Source: an uncultured Rikenellaceae bacterium
Lineage (GTDB): Bacteria; Bacteroidota; Bacteroidia; Bacteroidales; Rikenellaceae
Assembly: GCA_944321925.1 (NCBI GenBank)
Contig: CALUND010000001.1
Span: 124,001-188,000, forward strand
Reading direction: 5' to 3'
Length of the DNA: 64,000 nucleotides
Shown here piece by piece: positions 53,918 through 62,251 of the stretch. Numbering within the stretch: position 1 is the stretch's first letter; every line of letters begins with the position of its first letter. Made by a program: the position numbers and the translations under genes. The notes beneath the pieces are model-generated. The model worked only from the letters and a program-made list of their open reading frames with translations. It made no database searches and was not told the DNA's origin.

Positions 53918-54883
53918 ATGAAAAAATTTTTTCTGACTCTTCTTGTAACGTGTACGGCCCTGGGTGTTTCGGCTCAGCGCATGACCAGCGCGGAGTACAT
54001 CGATCGTTACAAAAAAATAGCTCTTGAAGATCAGGAGATTTATGGCATTCCTGCAAGCATCAAGCTGGCACAGGCCATGCTGGAGTCCGATAACGGCAAC
54101 AGCGAGTTGGCACGGAAATCGAACAACCATTTCGGGATCAAGTGTAAGAAGGATTGGACGGGAGAGACTGTCCAGCACGATGATGATGCTCCGGGCGAGT
54201 GTTTCCGGAAGTACGCTTCGGTAGAGGACTCTTATCACGACCACGCTGAATTTCTTGACAAGTCGCCTCGTTATCAGTTTCTTTTCGACCTGGATCCAAC
54301 GGATTACAAAGGTTGGGCATACGGCCTGAGCAAGGCGGGTTATGCGACCAATCCGCGCTATCCGGAGTTGTTGATCCGGATCATCGAGGAGAACAAGCTC
54401 TACCTGCTCGACGAAGGCAAGGATCTGCCCGTTCTGGCGGAGCGAGAGCCGATCGATACCGTGCCGGAGACGCCGGTGCATGAGGTTCCTGCCGGTTCGA
54501 AGGTCGATATAGACAACTATGTCGTGGCGATCTACAACCATGCCGGATACGACATCTACCAGAACAATGGCAGCAAGTTTGTGGTGGCACGGGAGGGCGA
54601 TACGATGGCGAAGTTTGCGTCGCTCTTCGCGCTTTCGGAGAAGCGGTTGCGCAAGTTCAACGACATGTCGCTCGACGAGGAGCTCGAGCCGGGCGATATG
54701 GTCTATATTGCCCCCAAGGCGCGTCGCTCGGAGAACGGTCGCCTCATGCATGTGGTGAAAGAGGGCGAGACGCTCCATGATATCGCACAGCGTTACGGCA
54801 TCCGGCTGAAACGGTTGGCTGCGATGAACTATTACGATCCCGAGGCTCCGTTGATGGAGGGGCAGCAGATCAAATTGATGTAA
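53918..54883 (+). CDS. N-acetylglucosaminidase with two LysM domains
   Basis: 321 aa from the ATG at 53918 (MKKFFLTLL); four more codons are open upstream. Signal peptide ending VSAQ (about 20-23). A glucosaminidase/FlgJ-type domain (about 30-165) cleaves peptidoglycan, with LAQAMLESDNGNSELA holding the catalytic Glu, and HFGIKCKK. Two LysM peptidoglycan-binding modules follow: FVVAREGDTMAKFASLF (about 220-265) and HVVKEGETLHDIAQRYG (about 278-321). A periplasmic or surface autolysin for cell separation or growth is likely. The unknown gene at 54905 follows in the same transcript. Confidence 0.93.
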   Translation: MKKFFLTLLVTCTALGVSAQRMTSAEYIDRYKKIALEDQEIYGIPASIKLAQAMLESDNGNSELARKSNNHFGIKCKKDWTGETVQHDDDAPGECFRKYASVEDSYHDHAEFLDKSPRYQFLFDLDPTDYKGWAYGLSKAGYATNPRYPELLIRIIEENKLYLLDEGKDLPVLAEREPIDTVPETPVHEVPAGSKVDIDNYVVAIYNHAGYDIYQNNGSKFVVAREGDTMAKFASLFALSEKRLRKFNDMSLDEELEPGDMVYIAPKARRSENGRLMHVVKEGETLHDIAQRYGIRLKRLAAMNYYDPEAPLMEGQQIKLM

Positions 54884-54904
54884 AAACCAATCCCGATTTT
54901 TTAT

Positions 54905-55591
54905 ATGGATAATGACCCCGGGCGCAGGGCCCGTATCTTGGAGAATATCGTTCGCAAGTCGAATCTCGAGCAGACCGTGTTCGACAACACCTTCTCCGTG
55001 ATGAGCTCCTTGAAAGAGATTCTCCACGAGATGTCGTCGGAGTTTAACGACGAGCTGGAGGAGAAGATCGACGAGCGGCAGCGTATCGAATATCGCGATC
55101 GCGGAAAATTCGAAGCTCAGATACACATTGCCGGCGATGTATTGCTGTTCGCCATGCATACCGACATGTTCCAATTCCCCTATCAGCATCCCATTTGGCA
55201 GAACCCTTATGTGCAGGCCAACAAAGAGAATGCGTTTTGCGGCGTTGTGCATATCTATAATTTCCTCAGCGATTCGTTCAAGTACAATCGGGGTAACGAC
55301 GAGGGGTATCTCATAGGACGTATCTTCATCAATCGCGAGAAGCAGTTCTTTGTCGAGGGTAAAAGACAGAATCTTCCGGCATCGACGTTCGGTACGGGGA
55401 AGGTGGATGAGGCAGCCCTTACGGAGATCGTGGAGCGGGCCGTAGGTTATGCGCTCGATTTCCATCTGCTGGTTCCTCCTTACGACGAGGTGAAGAGTGT
55501 TACGCTCGAGCAGTTCAACACGAAGTTCGAGGGGGTGAAGATTATGACCGGAAAACGTCTTGGCTACAGTTTCAATACCGACGATGTGTAA
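54905..55591 (+). CDS. Hypothetical protein, conserved-looking, no recognised domain
   Basis: 228 aa, no signal peptide. The N-terminus forms a predicted amphipathic helix (ENIVRKSNLEQTVFDNTFSVMSSLKEIL), then a charged helix (EFNDELEEKIDERQRI) and a mixed alpha/beta part with FEAQIHIAGDVLLFAM, VVHIYNFLSDSF and YLIGRIFINREKQFFVEGKRQ. It lies 21 bp after the glucosaminidase gene with a shared terminator. It may be cytoplasmic or a membrane-associated partner; I cannot assign a family or function. Confidence 0.75.
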   Translation: MDNDPGRRARILENIVRKSNLEQTVFDNTFSVMSSLKEILHEMSSEFNDELEEKIDERQRIEYRDRGKFEAQIHIAGDVLLFAMHTDMFQFPYQHPIWQNPYVQANKENAFCGVVHIYNFLSDSFKYNRGNDEGYLIGRIFINREKQFFVEGKRQNLPASTFGTGKVDEAALTEIVERAVGYALDFHLLVPPYDEVKSVTLEQFNTKFEGVKIMTGKRLGYSFNTDDV

Positions 55592-55635
55592 ACCCGCTAT
55601 GTGATGGGTGGAACCGATACGGTTCTCGGTATAAA

Positions 55636-55673
55636 GGAACGGCAGGGGAGAAACCTCTGCCGTTCTTTTTTTT
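55636..55673 (+). terminator. Rho-independent terminator
   Basis: GAACGGCAGGGG...CCTCTGCCGTTC stem (one wobble), then eight T residues, about 45 nt past the hypothetical gene. Confidence 0.9.
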
Positions 55674-55748
55674 CGAGGAACGTTTTTTTGTGAGAGGGTT
55701 TCGAGGGCGTTTTTTTGAGAGAGTCTCGAGGAGGTTTTTTGCAAGAGC
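55673..55748. repeat. Three imperfect repeats with T-tracts
   Basis: Units of about 25-28 bp start at 55673, 55701 and 55726, each TCGAGG followed by a G and T6-T7 run and then GAGAG-like sequence. The 364-bp gap (55592-55955) holds this repeat and the terminator; no gene is seen in it. Confidence 0.7.
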
Positions 55749-55955
55749 CTTTTGGGGCGAAGGGGGGCGAGAGAGGGGTTTTGTGGAAGCCGATCTGTCG
55801 GAGAAAGGCTCGATGGATCGCCTCTGTGGGTCGAGTCAGGGTCGAGCGATCCTGTGCTGGAGCGGGGGTGAAAGTCAATGTGTTATACGAGGTAGCCGCT
55901 TTGCTCCTTCCGTGCGATTTTTGGGTCCGTTTCGGGCCGGACCTTGCACGGTCGC

Positions 55956-56669
55956 TTAATCGTCGTTCGGATCGGGCATCAACCCTTTTTGCAGGAAGCT
56001 GAAATGGGATTCCGAGGAGATGATGATGTGGTCCATGACCCGGATGTCGAACAGTGCCGCGGCCTTTACGATCTTTTCCGTGACCTGAAAATCCTCTTCG
56101 CTGGGCGATGCGCAGCCCGACGGATGGTTGTGTACGAGAATAAGAGAAGAGGCGAGCAGTTCGATGGCCCGTTTGACGATCAGACGATAGTCGACTACCG
56201 TGCCCGATACTCCGCCCTGACTGGCGCGTCCTCGGTCGATAATTCGTCCGGCAGAGGTCAGATAGAGAACCCAGAACTCTTCGTGGTGGAGCCGGGCGAG
56301 CGGAGCGAAGAGTTTTACCACGTCGTCGTTGGAACTGATGGCGGTGACGGAAAGCGCCTCCTGTTTGGCGATCCGCCGGCTCAATTCCCCTGCAGTAACC
56401 AGCATGACGGCACGTTTGGTTCCGCATCCCTCGATCATGCGCAACCGTTTCAGGTCGGCATGGGCGAGCTCCGTCAGGGAACCTCCGAACGAATCGAGCA
56501 TGCGACTGGCCAGTTGATACGCAGAGAGACTGTCGGTCCCTTCGCGGATTAACAGCGTGAGCAACTCGGCATCCGTAAGAGAGTCCGGCCCCAGAATCAT
56601 CAGTTTCTCGCGGATATCTTTGCTATCGGGAATCTCGTTCATCTTCCTTATGGGATTGGGTGAGATCAT
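55956..56669 (-). CDS. radC: RadC family JAMM-domain protein
   Basis: 237 aa. N-terminal helix-hairpin-helix-like region (LGPDSLTDAELLTLLIREGT), C-terminal JAB/MPN domain with metal ligands in VHNHPSGCASPSEED (HxHP-x-D) and the upstream Glu in HHEEFWVLYL. Despite its name, RadC has no proven repair role, and its function in the cell is uncertain. The start at 56669 overlaps rnc by 47 nt; the Met nine codons later (56642), with AAGGAAG right before it, would overlap by 20 nt. It is the last gene of the acpP-fabF-rnc-radC unit. Confidence 0.9.
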   Translation of the reverse strand: MISPNPIRKMNEIPDSKDIREKLMILGPDSLTDAELLTLLIREGTDSLSAYQLASRMLDSFGGSLTELAHADLKRLRMIEGCGTKRAVMLVTAGELSRRIAKQEALSVTAISSNDDVVKLFAPLARLHHEEFWVLYLTSAGRIIDRGRASQGGVSGTVVDYRLIVKRAIELLASSLILVHNHPSGCASPSEEDFQVTEKIVKAAALFDIRVMDHIIISSESHFSFLQKGLMPDPNDD

Positions 56670-57432
56670 CTAAGCTGTCGAGTATGTAGCTGCCGACCTC
56701 GTCCGACATGATTTGAGAGACGGCAGAAGCCGCATGTTGTTCGGCCTCCTTTTTCGAGTCTCCCGTGCCATGCCCCACCTCGATGCCGTCGATCACGACT
56801 GTCGATCGGAACATGGGATGCGTAGCGGTGTAATTCGAATCGCGTTTCGTGATAAAGGCAATGTTCTGCCTGTTTTTCTGACCCCATTCGATCAGGCGAC
56901 TTTTATAGTCCGTTTCGGTGAAAACCAGGGTGTCCAGATCGAGGTGATGACGGAAAATTCTCTCGAGAAGCACTTTATTGATGCATTCGTAACCCTGATC
57001 GAGGTAGATGGCTCCGATCATCGCTTCGAAAGCGTCGCCGGCAATGTGTTTCTGAATGGCCGTTCCGTTGGCGTGCTGGATGATGTGGCGGTCGAGACCG
57101 ATTCGTTGCGCCAAATCGTTGAGCGAGTTCCTACTTACGATTTTCGAGCGCAGACGGGTCAGCATGCCTTCGTCGGCCTTGGGAAACTCGATGAAGAGGA
57201 ATTCCGATACGACGGCTTCCAGAACGGCATCGCCCAAAAATTCGAGTCGTTCGTTGTTGAGGTGGGTTCCGTCGGCTAAAAATACAGAAGCTGACCTGTG
57301 CAGTAAGGCCAGCTTGTATAGTTCGATGTTGTTCGGACAGATGCCGAAAAGTTCGTCGACAATGCGATAGTAAGTGCGGTCCCGATCGAAACGTTTTTTG
57401 AACGCTTTCCGTATGCAACTGAACGGGGCCAT
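56623..57432 (-). CDS. rnc: Ribonuclease III
   Basis: 269 aa. Double-strand-specific endonuclease processing rRNA and mRNA. RNase III signature NERLEFLGDAVLEAV (about 59-73) with the metal-binding Glu and Asp, second acidic site in AGDAFEAMIGAIYLDQG, and a C-terminal dsRNA-binding domain (about 178-245) with GHGTGDSKKEAEQHAAS. It begins 16 bp after the fabF stop. The ~20-residue N-terminal extension (MAPFSCIRKAFKKRF) may be natural or reflect a later start. Confidence 0.95.
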   Translation of the reverse strand: MAPFSCIRKAFKKRFDRDRTYYRIVDELFGICPNNIELYKLALLHRSASVFLADGTHLNNERLEFLGDAVLEAVVSEFLFIEFPKADEGMLTRLRSKIVSRNSLNDLAQRIGLDRHIIQHANGTAIQKHIAGDAFEAMIGAIYLDQGYECINKVLLERIFRHHLDLDTLVFTETDYKSRLIEWGQKNRQNIAFITKRDSNYTATHPMFRSTVVIDGIEVGHGTGDSKKEAEQHAASAVSQIMSDEVGSYILDSLDDLTQSHKEDERDSR

Positions 57433-57448
57433 GGGGATCGCCGCCGGA

Positions 57449-58696
57449 TTAGATCTTCTTCAGGATGACCGAAGAGTTGTGTCCGCCGAATCCGAAGGTG
57501 TTGCTCATCGCATATTTCACTTCGCGTTTTTGGGCTTTGTTCAGCGTGAGGTTGAGTTTCGGATCGATTTTCGGATCGAGTTCCTCGACATTGATGGTCG
57601 GGGGGATAATCCCTTTCGTGATGGCGAGGATGCAGGCAAGGGCTTCGACAGCTCCTGCTGCGCCCAGCAAGTGTCCGGTCATCGATTTGGTCGACGAGAT
57701 GTTGAGCTTGTAGGCATGTTCGCCGAAGAGGCTCTGTACGCCCATCAGTTCGGGACCATCACCTGCCGGTGTGGATGTGCCGTGCACGTTGATGTAGTCG
57801 ATATCGGTCGGAGCGATGCCGGCATCTTTCAGTGCGTCGGCCATGGCTTTGCGTGCGCCGATACCTTCCGGATGGGGTGCCGTGAAGTGATAAGCGTCGG
57901 CGCTCATGCCGCCGCCGGCTACTTCGGCATAGATTTTTGCTCCGCGGGCCTTGGCGTGCTCATACTCTTCGAATACGAGTGCTGCGCCACCTTCCCCGAT
58001 GACGAAACCGTCGCGATTCACGTCGAACGGACGAGATGCGGTTTTCGGGTCGTCGTTGCGGGTCGAAAGAGCCTGCATGGAGTTGAATCCGCCTACACCC
58101 GGTTCGTTGATTGCAGCTTCGCTACCGCCCGTGATCATGATGTCGGCCTGACCCGAACGGATGCAGTTCATGGCCTCGATCATGGCATGGTTGGAGGATG
58201 CGCAGGCCGACACGGTGCAGAAGTTCGGACCCATGAAGCCATATCGCATGGCGATGTGACCGGCTGCGATATCGGCGATCATTTTAGGAATGAAGAAAGG
58301 GCTGTATCGGGGGGTTCCGTCCCCTTCTACAAAGCCCTTTACTTCATGGAAAAATGTCTCCAATCCGCCGATACCGGAACCCCAAATACATCCGGCCATG
58401 GTACGGTCGATTTTTTCGAGGTCGAGACCCGAATCTTTCATGGCCTGATCCGCCGCTACGAGAGCGTATTGGGCGAAGAGGTCGTGTTTACGTATCTCTT
58501 TCCGGTCGAAGAATTGGGATCCGTCGTAATTTTTGACTTCGCATGCGAATCGGGTCTTAAATTTGGATGCATCGAAGTGAGTGATAGGCCCGGCGCCGCT
58601 GACGCCGTTTTCGAGGTTGGTGAAGTACTCTTCGACATTATTTCCCAGGGGGTTTATCGTGCCTATACCCGTTATGACAACTCTTCTTGACTCCAT
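57449..58696 (-). CDS. fabF: 3-oxoacyl-[acyl-carrier-protein] synthase II
   Basis: 415 aa. Chain-elongating condensing enzyme of type II fatty-acid synthesis. Cys165 in VSACASSNH, the two histidines in NVHGTSTPAGD and STKSMTGHLLGAAG, and the FGFGGHN loop near the end. The start MESRRVVITGIGTI fits. It lies 83 bp downstream of acpP and 16 bp upstream of rnc, the usual order in this phylum. Confidence 0.97.
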   Translation of the reverse strand: MESRRVVITGIGTINPLGNNVEEYFTNLENGVSGAGPITHFDASKFKTRFACEVKNYDGSQFFDRKEIRKHDLFAQYALVAADQAMKDSGLDLEKIDRTMAGCIWGSGIGGLETFFHEVKGFVEGDGTPRYSPFFIPKMIADIAAGHIAMRYGFMGPNFCTVSACASSNHAMIEAMNCIRSGQADIMITGGSEAAINEPGVGGFNSMQALSTRNDDPKTASRPFDVNRDGFVIGEGGAALVFEEYEHAKARGAKIYAEVAGGGMSADAYHFTAPHPEGIGARKAMADALKDAGIAPTDIDYINVHGTSTPAGDGPELMGVQSLFGEHAYKLNISSTKSMTGHLLGAAGAVEALACILAITKGIIPPTINVEELDPKIDPKLNLTLNKAQKREVKYAMSNTFGFGGHNSSVILKKI

Positions 58697-58779
58697 AAAT
58701 TCAATATTCCTTGTGTTTATTAATACGCGGTGCGAAGCCGTTTTTACCTTAATTCTTCAGAAGGGAAGAACCGGTGGAT

Positions 58780-59019
58780 TTACTTTTGCAGTTTTTCTTC
58801 GATGTAGGAGATGGCGTCACCGACCGTGGTGATCTTTTCTGCATCCTCATCGGGAATCGAGATCGAGAATTCCTTTTCGAATTCCATGATCAGCTCTACG
58901 GTGTCGAGCGAATCGGCGCCCAGATCGTTGGTGAAACTTGCGGTCGGAACGATTTCAGCGGCATCGACTGCGAGTTTGTTCTTGATGATCTCAACTACTT
59001 TGGATGAAACTTCAGACAT
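58780..59019 (-). CDS. acpP: Acyl carrier protein
   Basis: 79 aa. Carries growing acyl chains on 4'-phosphopantetheine at Ser37 in the motif [10 protein letters not shown]. Acidic, four-helix profile, full length. Head of the acpP-fabF-rnc-radC operon; a TATTTTTG box on the minus strand (59094-59087) lies 67 nt upstream. Confidence 0.97.
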   Translation of the reverse strand: MSEVSSKVVEIIKNKLAVDAAEIVPTASFTNDLGADSLDTVELIMEFEKEFSISIPDEDAEKITTVGDAISYIEEKLQK

Positions 59020-59080
59020 AATGATTAAGTTTTAGTTAAACATTTGTTATTTCGAAAATACTATTAGCTTCGAACAAAAT

Positions 59081-59120
59081 TTTGCGCAAAAATAACACTT
59101 TTTCTATTACTTTTGGCAAA
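59081..59120. promoter_or_regulatory. Interlocked divergent promoters of acpP and purN
   Basis: Minus strand: TTTG (59120-59117), 22 nt, TATTTTTG (59094-59087) toward acpP. Plus strand: TTTG (59081-59084), 23 nt, TACTTTTG (59108-59115) toward purN. Spacings are slightly longer than the 19-21 nt norm. Each -33 box sits just behind the other promoter's -7 box. Confidence 0.5.
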
Positions 59121-59174
59121 AAATCAGTTTTTTTTTGAGAACCAATCAATTATAACGTTTGCAACAGTTTGATT

Positions 59175-60461
59175 ATGACAAATATAGCGATTTTTGCCTC
59201 GGGAAATGGCACGAATGCCGAACGAATTATGGACTATTTCGCCGATTCGTCGCTGGCGCGGGTCGTGTTGGTGATCTCGGATAATCCGGACGCGTTTGTA
59301 CTCGAAAGAGCTCGTCGGCACGGTGTCGAGAGCGTGCTGTTTTCCCGCGCGGAGTTGGCCGACGGGGAGAGGCCGCTCGAACTGCTTCGGCAGCGTCAGG
59401 TCGGATTTGTCGTTTTGGCCGGATATTTAAGGTTGGTACCTGATGGGATTGTTCGTGCCTACGAAGGGCGAATGGTCAACATTCATCCGGCACTGCTCCC
59501 GGCTTACGGCGGTAAAGGCATGTATGGAGAACGGGTTCATCGGGCCGTGATCGAAGCCGGTGAGAAGGAGTCCGGTATCACGATCCATCGGGTGAACGGG
59601 GCCTATGACAGCGGCGATATCCTTGCCCAGTATCGGGTGGCGGTGAAGCCCGATGATACGCCGGATACGTTGGCCGCCAAGATCCATCGGCTCGAACATC
59701 GTTATTTTCCGGAGGTGATCGAGACGGAGATCGGGAAACTGCAAATCCGCGAGCGAATGAGGCTGCTGCTGATCAGCAACTCCACGACGGCCGGAGAGCC
59801 TTATTTGAAGTATCCGATCGGTCGTATCGGCCGTTTTCTTGAGGGTGTGGACGAGGTGGCTTTCGTTCCGTATGCAGCCGTCACGTTTTCATACGATGCC
59901 TACGAGACGAAGGTGCAGGCGCGTTTCGACGAGATCGGTGTGCGGGTTCGTTCCGTTCACCGGGCGGCCGATCCGTCGCGCATGATTCGCGAGGCGTCGG
60001 CCATTTGTGTCGGCGGGGGCAATACGTTCGCTCTGATCAAAAAGATGCAGGAACAGGGGCTTTGTGCAGCCATTCGGGAACGGATCGACTCGGGAATCCC
60101 CTATGTAGGGTGGAGCGCCGGGAGCAATGTGACGTGTCCTACGATCTGCACGACGAACGACATGCCGATCGTGGAGCCGGCTTCGTTTGCGGCGATCGGT
60201 GCGATCCCGTTCCAGATCAACCCCCACTATCTCGATGCCCATCCCGAGGGGCATGCCGGTGAGACTCGGGAGCAGCGTATCCTGGAGTATATCGAGGCTA
60301 ATCCGGGCGTTTGGGTGGCCGGTCTTCGCGAAGGCTGCATGTTGCAGTTGGAGGGGGGCGTGTTGCAGCTGACAGGCAACCGTCCGATGCGCATGTTCCG
60401 GCGGGGTGTGGAGCCTTTCGAGGTGGAGCCGGGTTCCGATCTCAATTTCCTGTTGGGCTGA
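59175..60461 (+). CDS. purN: PurN-PepE fusion: GAR transformylase plus aspartyl dipeptidase (S51)
   Basis: 428 aa from the ATG at 59175 (an ATG two codons earlier is equal in frame). Residues 1-190 are a full phosphoribosylglycinamide formyltransferase (purine pathway, formyl-THF donor): FASGNGTNAE, catalytic Asn103 and His105 (VNIHPALLPAYGG), Asp145 (YDSGDIL). From Met195 (MRLLLISNST; base 59757) runs a full alpha-aspartyl dipeptidase of family S51: GGGNTF, Ser314 (GWSAGS), His351 (INPHY), Glu386 (LREGC). Offsetting by 194 gives 120, 157 and 192, the catalytic triad positions of Salmonella PepE. Each domain alone is normally its own gene; here no stop codon lies between. The alternative is a lost stop codon or sequence error. 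Confidence 0.9.
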   Translation: MTNIAIFASGNGTNAERIMDYFADSSLARVVLVISDNPDAFVLERARRHGVESVLFSRAELADGERPLELLRQRQVGFVVLAGYLRLVPDGIVRAYEGRMVNIHPALLPAYGGKGMYGERVHRAVIEAGEKESGITIHRVNGAYDSGDILAQYRVAVKPDDTPDTLAAKIHRLEHRYFPEVIETEIGKLQIRERMRLLLISNSTTAGEPYLKYPIGRIGRFLEGVDEVAFVPYAAVTFSYDAYETKVQARFDEIGVRVRSVHRAADPSRMIREASAICVGGGNTFALIKKMQEQGLCAAIRERIDSGIPYVGWSAGSNVTCPTICTTNDMPIVEPASFAAIGAIPFQINPHYLDAHPEGHAGETREQRILEYIEANPGVWVAGLREGCMLQLEGGVLQLTGNRPMRMFRRGVEPFEVEPGSDLNFLLG

Positions 60462-60465
60462 GGCG

Positions 60466-60831
60466 ATGAGGCGAACGGATGAGACGGGGGCTTCGGGCGA
60501 GCAGGCCGCTGTGGACTATCTGCGGAAAGAGGGCTTTCGGATTGTCCAGCGAAATTGGCGAGCAGGTCGTTATGAGCTCGATATCGTTGCGGTGCGCGAA
60601 GACCGGATCCATTTCATCGAGGTGAAAACCCGTCGGGTGGAGGGCTTGACCACGCCGGACGAAGCGATGACGCCGGCCAAAATGCGTGCGCTGCGTCGGG
60701 CCGTGGAGTCCTACCTCGCCCTTTACGATACCGATCTCGAGCCGCAGATCGATTTTGTGGCGGTGGACCTTTACCCCGATGGGGAATATGGGGTACGTTA
60801 TGTTCCGGAAGCGGTTATTTCACGCTGGTAA
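60466..60831 (+). CDS. YraN family (UPF0102) protein
   Basis: 121 aa from the ATG at 60466; the longer frame starts inside the fusion gene. Small endonuclease-like fold with GEQAAVDYLRKEGFRIVQRNWRAGRYELDIVA, where the acidic residue in YELDIV and the later FIEVKTR form the restriction-endonuclease-like core. UPF0102 proteins are conserved and their role is unproven. It starts 4 bp past the stop of the PurN-PepE fusion, so it is probably cotranscribed. Confidence 0.92.
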   Translation: MRRTDETGASGEQAAVDYLRKEGFRIVQRNWRAGRYELDIVAVREDRIHFIEVKTRRVEGLTTPDEAMTPAKMRALRRAVESYLALYDTDLEPQIDFVAVDLYPDGEYGVRYVPEAVISRW

Positions 60832-60832
60832 T

Positions 60833-60863
60833 TTTGCAATTCTGGCAAAAAAGGATAACTTCG
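60833..60863 (+). promoter_or_regulatory. waaA promoter
   Basis: TTTG (60833-60836), 19 nt, TAACTTCG (60856-60863; one mismatch), 48 nt before the waaA start. Confidence 0.65.
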
Positions 60864-60911
60864 CCCCTTGATTTACAAAAAAAGTCGCCGAATAGATTTC
60901 GCGTTTTCACC

Positions 60912-62138
60912 ATGTGGTGGTATAATATAGGTATCGGGGCGTTTACCCTGGGCATTCGGATCGCGGCCTGCTGGAAGCCGAAGGCGCGGCTGTGGATCGA
61001 AGGGAGGCGCGGCTTGCTCGAGAAGATGGCGGCCACGATTACTTCGGACGAGCCGCTCGTATGGGTACATGCCGCCTCGTTGGGTGAATTCGAACAGGGC
61101 CGTCCTGTGATAGAGGCGATTCGCGCAACGCACCCCGGGTACAAAATTTTGCTGACCTTCTTTTCGCCGTCGGGATACGAGGTGCGTAAGACCTATGCCG
61201 GTGCCGATTATGTCTTCTATTTGCCGTCCGATTCGCCGCGACATGTTCGCCGTTTCCTCGATATTGCCAAGCCGTCGGTCGCAATCATCATCAAATATGA
61301 ATTCTGGCTCAATTATCTGGCGGAACTCGGACGAAGAGGTTGCCCGACCTATCTGATTTCGGCCATATTCCGTCGTGATTCGGTCTTCTTCCGTCCCTAT
61401 GGCTCGGCATTCCGTCGTGCGCTGCGGGTTTTCAGCAAGATTTTTGTGCAGAATACGGCGTCGAAAGAGTTGCTTGCCAACATCGGAGTGACGCACGTCG
61501 AGGTCGCAGGAGATACCCGTTTCGATCGGGTGGCCAAGATTGCCGAGGCGGCACGTCGGTTGGAGATCGTCGATCGTTTTTGCGGGGGACGAAAGGTTTT
61601 CGTCGCCGGAAGCACCTGGGCTCCGGACGAAGAGTTGCTCATGCGGTTGATCCGTACCTGTCCGGAGCAGCAATTCATCGTCGCTCCACACGAGATGGAG
61701 CAGGAGCGGATCGAGCGGTTGTTGGCAGCTGCAGGGGAACGGGGCATTCGGTATACGGATTGCGAGCGGGGAGCATCGCCCGAGGGCAAACAGCTGCTCG
61801 TGATCGACACGATCGGAATCCTCTCCTCGGTCTATGCCTATGCTTCGATGGCTTATATCGGTGGCGGTTTCGGGGTGGGTATTCACAACATTCTGGAGGC
61901 AGCCACATTCGGATTGCCGCTGGCATTCGGCCCGAATTACGGGAAATTCCGTGAGGCGGTCGAGTTGGTCGATTTGGGTGCGGCGAAGTCGATTTCGTGT
62001 TATGAAGAGCTCGAAGCCTGGTTCTCGCAGTTGATTGCCGATGAATCGCTTCGCGAGAAACTGGGTGCGGCTGCGGTCCGCTATGTACACGAAAATTGCG
62101 GTGCCACGGAGCAGATCGTGCACGAGATATTCGGTTGA
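60912..62138 (+). CDS. waaA: 3-deoxy-D-manno-octulosonic acid transferase (Kdo transferase)
   Basis: 408 aa from the ATG at 60912 (MWWYNIG); the frame starts earlier but lies in the promoter. GT-B glycosyltransferase of family GT30 that adds Kdo to the lipid A precursor. The N-terminal membrane anchor is about 5-20. The catalytic motif VHAASLGE has the base Glu59. Further GT30 elements are KYEFWLNYL, EVAGDTRFDRV, AGSTWAPDEE and YIGGGFGVGIHNILEAA. Its presence implies a Gram-negative envelope with Kdo-containing LPS. Preceded by a good promoter. Confidence 0.96.
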   Translation: MWWYNIGIGAFTLGIRIAACWKPKARLWIEGRRGLLEKMAATITSDEPLVWVHAASLGEFEQGRPVIEAIRATHPGYKILLTFFSPSGYEVRKTYAGADYVFYLPSDSPRHVRRFLDIAKPSVAIIIKYEFWLNYLAELGRRGCPTYLISAIFRRDSVFFRPYGSAFRRALRVFSKIFVQNTASKELLANIGVTHVEVAGDTRFDRVAKIAEAARRLEIVDRFCGGRKVFVAGSTWAPDEELLMRLIRTCPEQQFIVAPHEMEQERIERLLAAAGERGIRYTDCERGASPEGKQLLVIDTIGILSSVYAYASMAYIGGGFGVGIHNILEAATFGLPLAFGPNYGKFREAVELVDLGAAKSISCYEELEAWFSQLIADESLREKLGAAAVRYVHENCGATEQIVHEIFG

Positions 62139-62196
62139 GTCTCCTGTTTCTGGCAGTCTCTTTGTCGTCAGGACAATGTGCTTCCCTTTGGGAAAA

Positions 62197-62227
62197 TTTG
62201 TTTTTCCCTCCGGATTCATTATCTTTA
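62197..62227 (+). promoter_or_regulatory. Probable promoter of the META lipoprotein
   Basis: TTTG (62197-62200), 19 nt, TATCTTTA (62220-62227; last base differs), 24 nt before the start codon. Confidence 0.65.
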
Positions 62228-62251
62228 CTCTTCGTTTAACAATTTTTTCAG

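Noticed and set aside
53876..55744. A 622-codon minus-strand frame opposite the glucosaminidase operon
   Set aside because: Antisense of two coupled genes with good start and terminator signals.
55690..56002. Frames across the T-tract repeats
   Set aside because: Low-complexity translation over repeats; they overlap the radC end.
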